A stretch of DNA of 38,970 nt, taken from contig JAGGYM010000036.1 in the NCBI GenBank assembly GCA_021162545.1, positions 1-38,970 of the forward strand, in the 5' to 3' direction. The translations under genes and the position numbers were made by a program. Source of the stretch: Dehalococcoidia bacterium (lineage in GTDB: Bacteria > Chloroflexota > Dehalococcoidia > GIF9 > AB-539-J10). The notes below the pieces were generated by a model, which did no database searches, was not told where the DNA came from, and worked only from the letters and a program-made list of their open reading frames with translations. Shown here piece by piece: positions 18,447-27,648 of the stretch. Every line of letters begins with the position of its first letter. The stretch's first letter is position 1.

Positions 18447-19148
18447 ATGTTAAAGATGACAATCATGCCCAATTACTCCGAGAAGTTTTACCAGCATCAT
18501 GCCCGGCGCTACGCCGAAGTTGCCCAACAATTCCTACAGTCGGTGTACGTCAGTTCATCTCATCCAGGGCTGAAAAACGACTGGGACCTGCTGGAGCGAT
18601 TGAAAGAACTGACACCGGGCAAGCGGGGCCTGGATGCCGGCTGCGGCGCCGGCGCGCGAGACGTGCACGCCCTCTGGTTATGCGGATACGACATGCAGGG
18701 AATAGATGCCGTCGCTGAGAACATCAAGATAGCCTCCGAGATGCACTCGGAAATAGCCGGCCGCGTCTCAGTTGCTGACCTGCGAGAGCGTTTGAGCTTC
18801 CCCGGAGCCTCATTTGACTTCGTTACCTGCAACGCTGTCATCCAGCACATCGCTCCTGATACAGTTAAGAGCGTTACCCTTCCTGAGTTGGCCAGAGTGC
18901 TCAGGCCCGGGGGCGTCCTGCAACTGATGTTCAAGAATGGCAGCGGCCTGCTAAGCCTCTTCGACAGGGATTACAAGGCAGAACGGACATTCCAGCTTTA
19001 CGATGAGCAGGAGGTGCTTTCCGTTCTAAAGATGCACGGCCTGGAGCTCATTGAGACGGAGTCACCGGACAAGCTGGGCGGCGTCATGTATTTCACCGAC
19101 CCCAAGCAAGCCAAGCACTGCGTCTTTTTTGCCCGTAAGGTCAGCTAA
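18447..19148 (+). CDS. SAM-dependent class I methyltransferase
   Basis: 'GKRGLDAGCGAGARDVHAL' motif I, 'FDFVTCNAVIQHI', 'LARVLRPGGVLQLMF'. Confidence 0.9.
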   Translation: MLKMTIMPNYSEKFYQHHARRYAEVAQQFLQSVYVSSSHPGLKNDWDLLERLKELTPGKRGLDAGCGAGARDVHALWLCGYDMQGIDAVAENIKIASEMHSEIAGRVSVADLRERLSFPGASFDFVTCNAVIQHIAPDTVKSVTLPELARVLRPGGVLQLMFKNGSGLLSLFDRDYKAERTFQLYDEQEVLSVLKMHGLELIETESPDKLGGVMYFTDPKQAKHCVFFARKVS

Positions 19149-19219
19149 GTATTCCCGGAGGCCCTTTCGGGAGAGTGTCGTTAAGAGCACAAGGCAAACT
19201 TCGCCTCCATTCACGGGAA

Positions 19220-19252
19220 ATTGCCACGTTGCCTGCGGCTCCTCACAATGAC
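19220..19252 (-). repeat. Copy of the 'GTCATTGCGAGGAGC...GTGGCAAT' dispersed repeat
   Basis: Minus strand gtcattgtgaggagccgcaggcaacgtggcaat, nearly identical to 6825-6857 and related to copies in wecC. Confidence 0.8.
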
Positions 19253-19417
19253 AAAAGGAGGAATGCTCTACACAACGACAGAGGGATACCCTCCTTCAGA
19301 TAAGACTCCTCTCCCTTGACTCTCATCGCGGCATCCTGTAGCCTAAGGGCAGTCACCCGGAATTTTTTTGCTAGAGAGCAGGAAGGTATCGTAAACACCA
19401 GGGCTAGAGGAGCAAAC

Positions 19418-19873
19418 GTGAAGAAAGACAGCGCAATAATCTACTGCGATGGAGCCTGCTCGGGAAACCAGTTCAAGAACAACAAAGGGGGCTGGGGCGC
19501 CGTCCTGCAATACCAGGGCAGCACAAAAGAGATATATGGTGGCCAGCGAAACACGACAAACCAGAGAATGGAGCTAACGGCCTGCATAAAGGCATTAGAA
19601 GAGATTAAAGAGAAGAACACCGTCATAGAAATACATTCCGACAGCGCTTATCTGATAAACTGCCTGAACCAGAAGTGGTACGAAAGATGGCAGAAGAACG
19701 GCTGGCTAAACTACAAGAAAAAACCCGTTGAGAACAAGGATTTGTGGGTGAAACTTCTGGACCTGGTAAGCAAACGCGCTGTAACTTTTTACAAGGTAAG
19801 CGGGCACTCGGGGATAGAATTGAACGAACTGTCTGACAGTCTGGCCAGACAGGGCATGAGCGAACTGGACTGA
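19418..19873 (+). CDS. rnhA: Ribonuclease HI
   Basis: 'IIYCDGACSGNQFKNNKGGWGAVLQY', 'NQRMELTACIKAL', 'IHSDSAYLINCL', 'VSGHSGIELNELSDSLAR'; GTG start inferred at 19418. Confidence 0.92.
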   Translation: MKKDSAIIYCDGACSGNQFKNNKGGWGAVLQYQGSTKEIYGGQRNTTNQRMELTACIKALEEIKEKNTVIEIHSDSAYLINCLNQKWYERWQKNGWLNYKKKPVENKDLWVKLLDLVSKRAVTFYKVSGHSGIELNELSDSLARQGMSELD

Positions 19874-19903
19874 GCGGCAAAATCAAGGTCAGGAAAAGGC
19901 AGG

Positions 19904-20182
19904 ATGTTTCAGGTCACAGCCAGAGTCATATCACAGAAGGGCACCTGCGAAGCCGGGCATAAGGTTGGCGATGAATTCACTATCGACCAGAAGACGCCCC
20001 GCGGTATGTGCTCCTGGGCCTTTTGTACCCTTTTCCCCTTCGCCGAAGTGCTGCAGTTCGGCAGCTCGTTTCCATGGGAAGAAGACCCCGACAAGGCTAT
20101 CGTTGCCTGCCCCGACCCGGCAAACCCCGTGGTCTTCGAACTGAGGCGCAACTTGCCACAAGAAGAAGAAGGCGAACCATAA
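19904..20182 (+). CDS. TIGR04076-like small protein
   Basis: 'CEAGHKVGDEFTI...TPRGMCSWAFCTLFPFAEVLQFGSSFPWEEDPDKAIVACPDPANPVVFEL'. Confidence 0.75.
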   Translation: MFQVTARVISQKGTCEAGHKVGDEFTIDQKTPRGMCSWAFCTLFPFAEVLQFGSSFPWEEDPDKAIVACPDPANPVVFELRRNLPQEEEGEP

Positions 20183-20309
20183 TTGCTCCCTGCTACTCCT
20201 ACCGGTCAGTCAGACCAACCTGCCAGTTTTCTATACTGCGTCTCCACGAAGACAGGGAACATCAATTCCACATCCATGCCCCCCACCAGGAGATGCTTAC
20301 ACCAGTCAG

Positions 20310-20660
20310 TTAACCCACGAACTTCTTGTACCACGTTCCTGTTAAGGCAAGGATTGCCATACCCACAAGCATCGCGATGATGGGATTCTTGAGCCCCGGA
20401 ATATCATGTATCACCGTCCACAGTCCATACCAGACCAGCACCACGCCGAAGAACACCAGCGTTCCGTAAATCACCTTATGATGTGTCCTGAATTTCTCCT
20501 GGAACTTCTCCACATCCGCCAGCATGGTCTTCTCCGTGAGGTGTTTCGTCTTCAGCTGTCGAGATACCTCTTCCCCGATTTGCGCTGAGATTTCTTTTTC
20601 CCCCATGCGCTCCCCCTCCTGATTTTTTTGAGAGCCATTGTCTTTCTGTTTTACCTCCAT
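20310..20660 (-). CDS. Hypothetical protein with two C-terminal TM segments
   Basis: Start MEVKQKDNGSQ; hydrophobic 'VIYGTLVFFGVVLVWYGLW' and 'IIAMLVGMAILALTGTWY'. Confidence 0.6.
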   Translation of the reverse strand: MEVKQKDNGSQKNQEGERMGEKEISAQIGEEVSRQLKTKHLTEKTMLADVEKFQEKFRTHHKVIYGTLVFFGVVLVWYGLWTVIHDIPGLKNPIIAMLVGMAILALTGTWYKKFVG

Positions 20661-20889
20661 CTTGCCTCCTTGTCCAAGCATTGCAAAAACATCATGCCCT
20701 TTCCCCCTTCCCCAATACGATACACCGAATGATATACGCCCACCTTCCCAATTACAACATCCAAACCAGTGCCTCACAGCCGGCAGCAAAAACCTGAACG
20801 GAAGGAAACCTCCTCCGCTTCGGCCAATGACGAACCCAGGAATATGTGCTATCCTTTCCCTCACGACCAAAAGGGACGGCGATAGAATT

Positions 20890-21108
20890 ATGTCAATTAA
20901 CAACAGGGAAAGAAAATTTCACCTCTGGGGCTGGATTCTCTTTATAGTATGTGCCGCTTTCTTCATTGCCGCCAGCATCAAGGGCGACAACACGCTGACC
21001 CTCATCGGCAGCGTTATTTTTCTGGTCGCCTGCGTGGTCTTTCTCATTCCACTGGTAACTGGAGAGGACAAGAACAAGAATAGCGGAGAAAGGATAAATA
21101 AAGAATGA
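20890..21108 (+). CDS. Small two-TM membrane protein
   Basis: MSINNRERKFHLWGWILFIVCAAFFIAASIKGDNTLTLIGSVIFLVACVVFLIPLV; overlaps the next ORF start by 4 nt. Confidence 0.6.
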   Translation: MSINNRERKFHLWGWILFIVCAAFFIAASIKGDNTLTLIGSVIFLVACVVFLIPLVTGEDKNKNSGERINKE

Positions 21109-21503
21109 CGCTACTAATAGCTTTCGCTACGGATGATGGAGATACACTAAAGGGTGACGAGCATTTCGGCATGGCAAAATTCTTCGACGTCTACGAGTTC
21201 TACAACAACGAGGAAAGATTCATCGAAAGGAGAGGCAACGTCAAATTTAAGGGAGATGAATCGATAAAGCACGGTGACCCCGAGAAAGCTAAAGCTACTT
21301 CTTCCGCTTTGGACAACGTTGACATCATTGTAGGCGGAAGATTCGGCCCCAACATTACTAAGCTATCAAAGAGATATGTTTGCGCGCTGGTCAGAACGGA
21401 TACCGTGAAAAATGCAATCAAGATAGTACATAGCAACATCAGCAAACTAGAGGAAGAGAAGGACAAAGGGGAAGACAGGAAACATCTTGTGCTGACGCCA
21501 TAA
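21105..21503 (+). CDS. NifX/NifB-like dinitrogenase iron-molybdenum cofactor-family protein
   Basis: 'LLIAFATDDGDTLKGDEHFGMAKFFDVYEF', 'DNVDIIVGGRFGPNITKL'. Confidence 0.75.
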   Translation: MTLLIAFATDDGDTLKGDEHFGMAKFFDVYEFYNNEERFIERRGNVKFKGDESIKHGDPEKAKATSSALDNVDIIVGGRFGPNITKLSKRYVCALVRTDTVKNAIKIVHSNISKLEEEKDKGEDRKHLVLTP

Positions 21504-21564
21504 GTGAAAACCTCTCTTGCTCCACCAGCAATCCGATTTGACAAAAGTGGGGCAAGTATTTAGA

Positions 21565-22011
21565 ATGTGCCTGAGAATGAGAGGCATTCGCAAAGATAGC
21601 AACCAACTGAAGGGCCACCCCCTGACGGCACAACGATGCTTGCTTCTGGACATCATCCATAACAGCAGTGAGCCTATAGATGCCAGAGAACTGTATCGCC
21701 GTGCCAGTAGCAAGGACAGGTCCGTCAGCATGGCTACCATCTACCGGAGCTTGCGCCTGTTCAAAGAACTGGGCCTAATAGACAAAATGCGTCTGGGGCT
21801 GATGCATAGCTGCTATGAGATAAGTCATTCGATGGAGCACCAGCACATAATATGCCAGTGCTGCGGCAAGGTCATAGAGTTCGAAAGCCCTCTGCTCACG
21901 GAGCTCATACGCAACCTTCAGCGCGAACACAACTTCAATGTGACCAGAGCTGAGCTGTGCCTGGAAGGATACTGCCAGCAATGCAAAGAGGAGGCGGAGA
22001 GAAACCGCTAA
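21565..22011 (+). CDS. Fur-family metal/peroxide-responsive regulator
   Basis: 'LTAQRCLLLDIIHNSSEPIDARELYRRA...VSMATIYRSLRLFKELGLI', 'HQHIICQCCGKVIEFE', 'CLEGYCQQCKEE'. Confidence 0.93.
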   Translation: MCLRMRGIRKDSNQLKGHPLTAQRCLLLDIIHNSSEPIDARELYRRASSKDRSVSMATIYRSLRLFKELGLIDKMRLGLMHSCYEISHSMEHQHIICQCCGKVIEFESPLLTELIRNLQREHNFNVTRAELCLEGYCQQCKEEAERNR

Positions 22012-22016
22012 CGATC

Positions 22017-23108
22017 ATGGAAAACAGCCCGAGCAAGCAAAAATTTGGCTTCGTTCAAAACTTTACCCCCGTCTGGTTTGCCACCGTGCTTGGTTTTGGC
22101 GGAATCGCTCTAACTTCCAGCTTGATTGCCAAAGCATTTGGTGCTACCTGGCTCAACCCCGTAGCAATCATTCTGGCCTACTTCAATTTCGGGCTGTTCA
22201 TATTCCTGTTTGTCACCTGGTTATCAAAGCTGATTTTCTACTTCCCGAGCCTCCTGAAAGAGCTACAGCATCCGGTAGTAGCTGGATTTCACTCCCTTAT
22301 GCCAGCTGCGATGATAATGATATCTATCGTTTTCTCCAGAATTGGCGCAACGTTCTCCCTATGGCAATACAGGGAAATTTCAATTTCCTTCTGGACTGCA
22401 GGAGCCATTTTCGAAATCCTTCTCTTAACTGTCACAATCTACTTCTTAATCATTAACGAGAAGATGAATATAAATTCTATGAATGGAGGGTGGCTGGTCC
22501 CACCGGTAGCAGCTTTACTAACACCCGTTGCTGGAGTAAAACTGACAGAATTTATCTCTAATGAAGCTATATCCGCAAACGTCCTGTGGGTCAACTACTT
22601 CTTCTTTGGGATAGGAGCTTTCGTTTTCCTTCTAATGGCGGTGGCTTTATTCAGCAAAATTTTCTTCTTCGAAAAACTAGATCCAAAACTTATGCCCTCA
22701 CTGTGGATCATATTAGTTCCCTTTTCTCTGATGGCTATTTCTCTGACGCTTTTCGCAAGCAAGACTGGAGCCTACTTGCAATCGGGTTTAGGAAGCAGCT
22801 TAGTAGGCTTAATTCCCATGATAAACCCTATGTTAATTGGAATCGGGGTATGGCTTCTTATCCTCTTGATCGCCCTGACTATTTATTATTTGAGGAAGCT
22901 CAGCCTTCCTTATGGAGCAGGGTGGTGGGCATTCATCTTCCCCACAGGCTCAGTTTGCTTAGCCTCTCTAACCCAGGGATCTCTCACCAACCAGACATTC
23001 TTTAGCTGGACAGGATTAGGCATTTACATTTTCCTGATAGCACTTACATTAATTGTCCTGTATCGGACTATAAAAGGACTGGTTCAAAGCATATCTCACC
23101 ATGCTTGA
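22017..23108 (+). CDS. TDT-family (SLAC1/TehA-like) transporter
   Basis: ~10 TM segments; 'FTPVWFATVLGFGGIALTSSLIAKAFG', 'LLKELQHPVVAGFHSLMPAAMIMISIVF', 'WWAFIFPTGSVCLASL'. Confidence 0.85.
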   Translation: MENSPSKQKFGFVQNFTPVWFATVLGFGGIALTSSLIAKAFGATWLNPVAIILAYFNFGLFIFLFVTWLSKLIFYFPSLLKELQHPVVAGFHSLMPAAMIMISIVFSRIGATFSLWQYREISISFWTAGAIFEILLLTVTIYFLIINEKMNINSMNGGWLVPPVAALLTPVAGVKLTEFISNEAISANVLWVNYFFFGIGAFVFLLMAVALFSKIFFFEKLDPKLMPSLWIILVPFSLMAISLTLFASKTGAYLQSGLGSSLVGLIPMINPMLIGIGVWLLILLIALTIYYLRKLSLPYGAGWWAFIFPTGSVCLASLTQGSLTNQTFFSWTGLGIYIFLIALTLIVLYRTIKGLVQSISHHA

Positions 23109-23426
23109 TGTGGAGCAGACATATACAACTTCTCTCCCATACCAGGGGGGGAAGAACGATGAGCCAGTTATGGGTATACCGGACATTACCTGCTTCAAAC
23201 TCGGTGGCGACCAGGCAGCATGGCATCTGAATAAATTTAAGGAGGTTTATGTGAATTACAAGATTACCGGGAGGGTGCGCTGGTTATGATGCTCGCAAGG
23301 CAGCCAGCAGAAGTTGTTGCACCAATCCAGCCCACACGGAAAGTAGAGCGATACTGCTTGCCGGGCAGCACGGATTACACCCGGGCGAAATTCCAGTATC
23401 CGTCTAAATTGTAGGAGGCAGGCACA

Positions 23427-24344
23427 ATGAAGAAATACGACGTAATTATAATTGGAGGTGGGCCAGCGGGACTCACCGCAGGGATTTACACCTCGCGAGC
23501 AGGGCTCAAAAGCCTGCTGGTGGAGCGCGGGATGTTTGGAGGACAGATAGTGAACGCCACTCTGATAGAGAACTATCCTGGTTTCCCCGACGGCATCTCG
23601 GGGTATGAGCTGGGCTCGCGCATGCACCAGCAGGCAGTTAAATTCGGTCTGGAAGTTACCACTGCCGAGATGACAGACATCACTCAAACACAACCCTATG
23701 AGGTTTCTACCACCGAAGGCAACTTCGAAGCAACAACCATCATTATCGCTGCTGGCTCAGAGTACCGCAAATTGGATGTCCCCGGAGAGGAAAGATTATC
23801 GGGCCATGGAGTTTCTTACTGTGCTACATGCGATGGTTTCCTTTTCCGTGGCCGCGACGTAGCAGTCGTCGGAGGAGGGAACACTGCTATCACCGATGCT
23901 CTGGAGTTGAGCCAGCATGCCAGCAAGGTATATGTAATACACCGGCGTGACCAGCTTCGGGCAGGAGAGATTCTCCGACAACGAGCTTTCGCCCAACCAA
24001 AGCTAGAATTCATCTGGAACTCGGTGGTGGAGGAAGCCCAGGGAGAGGAAATGTTGAGTGGTCTTAAGCTGCGCGACGTAAAAACAGGACGACAATCTAC
24101 TTTGGAAGTGGCTGGAGCTTTCATTGCCACAGGATTTATGCCCAACAGCCAGCGCTTTTTCAATCTCCTGGAAATTGATGATGCCGGCCACATCGTCACC
24201 GATGAAGTGATGGCTACTTCAGCTCCCGGTATTTTCGCCGCCGGTGACATCCGCAGGAGTTCAGCGCGCCAGATTGCCTCCGCAGTTGGCGACGGCGTCA
24301 CTGCCGCCACGGCCGCTTTCAAGTACATCCAGGAGACAGGCTAA
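23427..24344 (+). CDS. trxB: Thioredoxin reductase
   Basis: 'YDVIIIGGGPAGLTAGIYTSRAG', 'VSYCATCDGFLFRGRDVAVVGGGNTAITDAL', 'GIFAAGDIR'. Confidence 0.96.
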   Translation: MKKYDVIIIGGGPAGLTAGIYTSRAGLKSLLVERGMFGGQIVNATLIENYPGFPDGISGYELGSRMHQQAVKFGLEVTTAEMTDITQTQPYEVSTTEGNFEATTIIIAAGSEYRKLDVPGEERLSGHGVSYCATCDGFLFRGRDVAVVGGGNTAITDALELSQHASKVYVIHRRDQLRAGEILRQRAFAQPKLEFIWNSVVEEAQGEEMLSGLKLRDVKTGRQSTLEVAGAFIATGFMPNSQRFFNLLEIDDAGHIVTDEVMATSAPGIFAAGDIRRSSARQIASAVGDGVTAATAAFKYIQETG

Positions 24345-24378
24345 CAGCCAAATTAACAGGAAAGGAGATAATTACAAG

Positions 24379-24903
24379 ATGAGTAAAGTAATAGAAGTCA
24401 CGGACAAGAACTTCGAAGAGGAAGTGTTAAAATCAGATATCCCTGTAGAGGTCGATTTTTGGGCCCCATGGTGCGGTCCATGCCGCATGGTTACCCCGAT
24501 ATACGAGAAACTGGCGGGAGAATACGACGGCAAATTCAAGTTCTGCAAACTCAACGTGGACGAAAGCCAGCAAATGGCGGTGAAGTATCAAGTTATGAGC
24601 ATCCCTCTGCAGATATACTTCGGCAACGGTCAGAAAGTTGACGAAATCCTTGGCGCAGTTCCTGAGAAAGTAATTCGAGCCAAGGTCGAGGAAATCACCA
24701 AAAAATTTCCAAGTGATGAAAAGGGAAAACTCAAAATGATCCTAACCTCATGGATTGAGAACAACAAAGAGTCCAGTGAAAAACTCGGAAAGTGGATGGA
24801 GAGAAATCAAAACACAGAAGGAATTGCAAATTACGCTGGTCTGAAGGAAGCAGCGCTGCAGATAGAAAAGGCGAACGAAAAGCTATCCCAGGCATTGACA
24901 TAG
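24379..24903 (+). CDS. Thioredoxin with ~65-aa C-terminal extension
   Basis: 'VEVDFWAPWCGPCRMVTPIYEKLAGEY' WCGPC site, cis-Pro 'MSIPLQIYFGNGQKVDEILG'; extension 'KGKLKMILTSWIENNKESSEKLGKWMERNQ...'. Confidence 0.92.
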   Translation: MSKVIEVTDKNFEEEVLKSDIPVEVDFWAPWCGPCRMVTPIYEKLAGEYDGKFKFCKLNVDESQQMAVKYQVMSIPLQIYFGNGQKVDEILGAVPEKVIRAKVEEITKKFPSDEKGKLKMILTSWIENNKESSEKLGKWMERNQNTEGIANYAGLKEAALQIEKANEKLSQALT

Positions 24904-24998
24904 CTGCAGACAGGAGAGAATAAGCAAGGCAGATTTAGCTATTCTCAAGAGTTCCAGTTTATAGTGAACTCTTTGAAGCTTTTAAAATCATTGGAAAT

Positions 24999-25661
24999 AT
25001 GGCGAACCTCTCTTCCTTCCGGGAATATGCTATAGTCGCTTGTGGGACGCTGTCCCTAGAGCTCAATTTGCTCAGGGACAGCGGCTTTCTGGATGCAGCG
25101 AAGGTTCTATACACAAAGCCAGGGAGGCATGAGAGGCCCGCAGAACTTGAAAGTCAACTGGTAAAACAAATAAGTGCCGCAAGGAGATACGCCAGGCGAA
25201 TTATCGTCGTTTATGGAGGAGAATTCTGCTACATCAACGTTGATAATCCTTACAGGACAATAGACACGATAATCAAAGAACAGGAAGACTCAGAAACCAG
25301 TATCTCCCGGATAAAGGCCAGCGATTGCATCGACATGCTAGCCAGTGTTAAGCAAAGGGAGGAAATCAGCCAGGGTGAAGACGTTTACTGGCTAACTCCT
25401 GGATGGCTGAAATACCGCCGTTACATATACCAGGATTGGGACACAGGCAAAGCCAATGAGAATTTTCCTCAACACAGCGGAGGAGCAATCATGCTGGACG
25501 CTGTAGAATACTATGATAAACTCATAGAAAAGGACCCTGATAAAATTCTTGCCTTTTCCGACTGGATGGGAATCTCTCTCGATGCGCACAAAGTTTCTCT
25601 GGATCGCTTGAAAAATCTCCTCATAAATGAGAAAAGCAGATATGACCTGCCCGGGGGCTAA
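24999..25661 (+). CDS. DUF1638-like protein
   Basis: 'YAIVACGTLSLELNLLRD...IIVVYGGEFCYINVD...YWLTPGWLKYRRYIYQDWD'. Confidence 0.6.
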   Translation: MANLSSFREYAIVACGTLSLELNLLRDSGFLDAAKVLYTKPGRHERPAELESQLVKQISAARRYARRIIVVYGGEFCYINVDNPYRTIDTIIKEQEDSETSISRIKASDCIDMLASVKQREEISQGEDVYWLTPGWLKYRRYIYQDWDTGKANENFPQHSGGAIMLDAVEYYDKLIEKDPDKILAFSDWMGISLDAHKVSLDRLKNLLINEKSRYDLPGG

Positions 25662-25808
25662 GCAAAGACCAGCTATACACTTGTGGCATAAAAAATCCCC
25701 TGAAACTAGCACCTGTATTACCTCAGCCTGGCAAACAGGTTTGAGCAACAAGGTTGCCATTCCGTGCAAAGAGAGTTGACCCGCCAGTCGTTACAGCCAG
25801 TTACAGAA

Positions 25809-27215
25809 TCAGGCCAGGGCAACCTCGTCGCCATATTCCGGAACCGATATATTCCAGCCAGTTCTGTTCCCCAGGAAACCGGCGAATTGGAGGGCTGCTT
25901 CTGTTTCCCCGTGGACGATGAATAAATGTCTGGGTGGGCTCTGCAGCGATGAAAGCCAGCGAAACAGTTCTTCCCGGTCGGCATGGGCGGAAAAGCCGTG
26001 TATCTGCACAATGTTTGCCCTGACGGGATACTCCTGTCCCAGTATCCTCACCTCTCCGGCTCCACTGGCTATGTGCCTCCCCAGTGTTCCCTCAGCCTGA
26101 TATCCCACGAAGAGAACCGTGTTCTCCGGTCCGGAAATGTTTTTCGCCAGGTGATGCTTTATCCTGCCCCCCGTGCACATGCCGGAGCCGGCGATTATCA
26201 TGGCAGTTCCATTGATGTAGTTCAGGGCCTTGGACTGGTCTGCCGTCCTGGTCATGGTAAGGGTGGGAAAATCGAAAGGCGAATTTCCCTCGCGGATGAG
26301 CTTTAACATCTCCCGGTCAAAGAGCTCGGGATGGTGTTGAAACACTTCCGTGACGCTTATCGCCATGGGGCTGTCAACAAAAACCATGATGTGCGGTATG
26401 CGATCCTCTGCCAGCAGCTTAACCATGTAGTAGAGAACCTCCTGAGACCTCTCCAGGGCAAAACTGGGGACATATATATTCCCTCCTGCAGCCACGGTCT
26501 GATTTATCACCCCTGCGAGCTCGTCGCCGATGGCGCTCTGGACTTCATGTATTCTGTTACCATAGGTGGACTCCACCAGCACATAATCCGCCTGATCGAA
26601 AAGGGTGGGGTCCCACAGTATGGGCTTGTTCCAGCGCCCAACGTCTCCAGAGAAGAGAAGCGTTTTTCTTTCTTCTCCCTGTTCTACGGCCACCTTTATC
26701 ATGGAAGAACCCAGTATATGGCCGGCGTCGTGGAACGCAGCAACAACTCCAGGGCCTATTTGAACCGATTCCCCATAGCGCACCGGCGAGAACAAGGGAA
26801 AACAAGCGCTGGCGTCGTCCGTCGTGTATAGGGGAAGATAGGGATGAGGCCCCACCTTTCCCTCTCGCTGATGCCTCTGCTTTTTGAACTCCATGTCGCT
26901 CTGCTGGATGCGCGCGCTATCCATGAGTACGATTTGCGCTATCTCGGCAGTGGCCGCGGTGCAGTAGATGCGTCCGCGAAAGCCCTCACGCACCAGCCTG
27001 GGCAAGAAGCCACAATGGTCAAGGTGAGCATGCGTTAAAAGCACGGCATCGATGGAATTCGGCGCAACGGGAAAAGGTTCCCAGTCTCTCCACTTGAACT
27101 GCCTCTCCTGATGCATTCCGCAATCCACCAGGAACCTGACGCCGCTGGTCTCCACCAGATGCCGTGAGCCGGTAACGTTCCGGGCCGCGCCCAGAAACTT
27201 CAGCTTAATGTGCAC
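25809..27215 (-). CDS. MBL-fold beta-CASP (RNA-processing type) metallohydrolase
   Basis: 'LTHAHLDHCGFLPRLVREGF', 'LLFSGDVGRWNKPIL', 'VESTYGNRIHE', 'IIAGSGMCTGGRIKHHLA', 'VQIHGFSAHADREEL'. Confidence 0.95.
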   Translation of the reverse strand: MHIKLKFLGAARNVTGSRHLVETSGVRFLVDCGMHQERQFKWRDWEPFPVAPNSIDAVLLTHAHLDHCGFLPRLVREGFRGRIYCTAATAEIAQIVLMDSARIQQSDMEFKKQRHQREGKVGPHPYLPLYTTDDASACFPLFSPVRYGESVQIGPGVVAAFHDAGHILGSSMIKVAVEQGEERKTLLFSGDVGRWNKPILWDPTLFDQADYVLVESTYGNRIHEVQSAIGDELAGVINQTVAAGGNIYVPSFALERSQEVLYYMVKLLAEDRIPHIMVFVDSPMAISVTEVFQHHPELFDREMLKLIREGNSPFDFPTLTMTRTADQSKALNYINGTAMIIAGSGMCTGGRIKHHLAKNISGPENTVLFVGYQAEGTLGRHIASGAGEVRILGQEYPVRANIVQIHGFSAHADREELFRWLSSLQSPPRHLFIVHGETEAALQFAGFLGNRTGWNISVPEYGDEVALA

Positions 27216-27648
27216 AGTTCCGCCTCCTGGTCATATCGTCCCGGCTAGCGGGACAGATTTCATATTCCTGTAGAATAGTCATTTCTGCCAGGAACAACTG
27301 AAGGAAATTCTAACACCATTCGCACCAATAACCAATAGCGCCAACCCCGGCGCTTCCCACCGGCAACACACTACCCTTCAACCTGCCACACAAGAACATC
27401 TCTCCAACCAAGCTCTCATCCGTAAAACCCAAAGCAAAATAAGCGCACGCTTTACTGCTACAGCCTCACCTGAGCCATTTTGCTGGTCAATCCACGGGGA
27501 GCATTGCGCTGCTAACGTGCACCTGTCGACGCGCGTTTTCAGACCGTCTTGACGTCATTCAGAAACATTCAGAAAGAGGAGCAGTAGCCAAAAAGGCTTT
27601 CTGCTATACTACTTCAGGTTGTCGCACAAGCGCGGGAGGAGAACGACC

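Noticed and set aside
23251-23330. TGA read-through as selenocysteine before trxB
   Set aside because: No recognizable selenoprotein motif around the TGA and no convincing SECIS-like hairpin identified.
27230-27600. ~370-nt non-coding gap as a possible ncRNA
   Set aside because: No clear hairpin-rich structure or conserved motif by eye; only a short CATTCAGAAA direct repeat.
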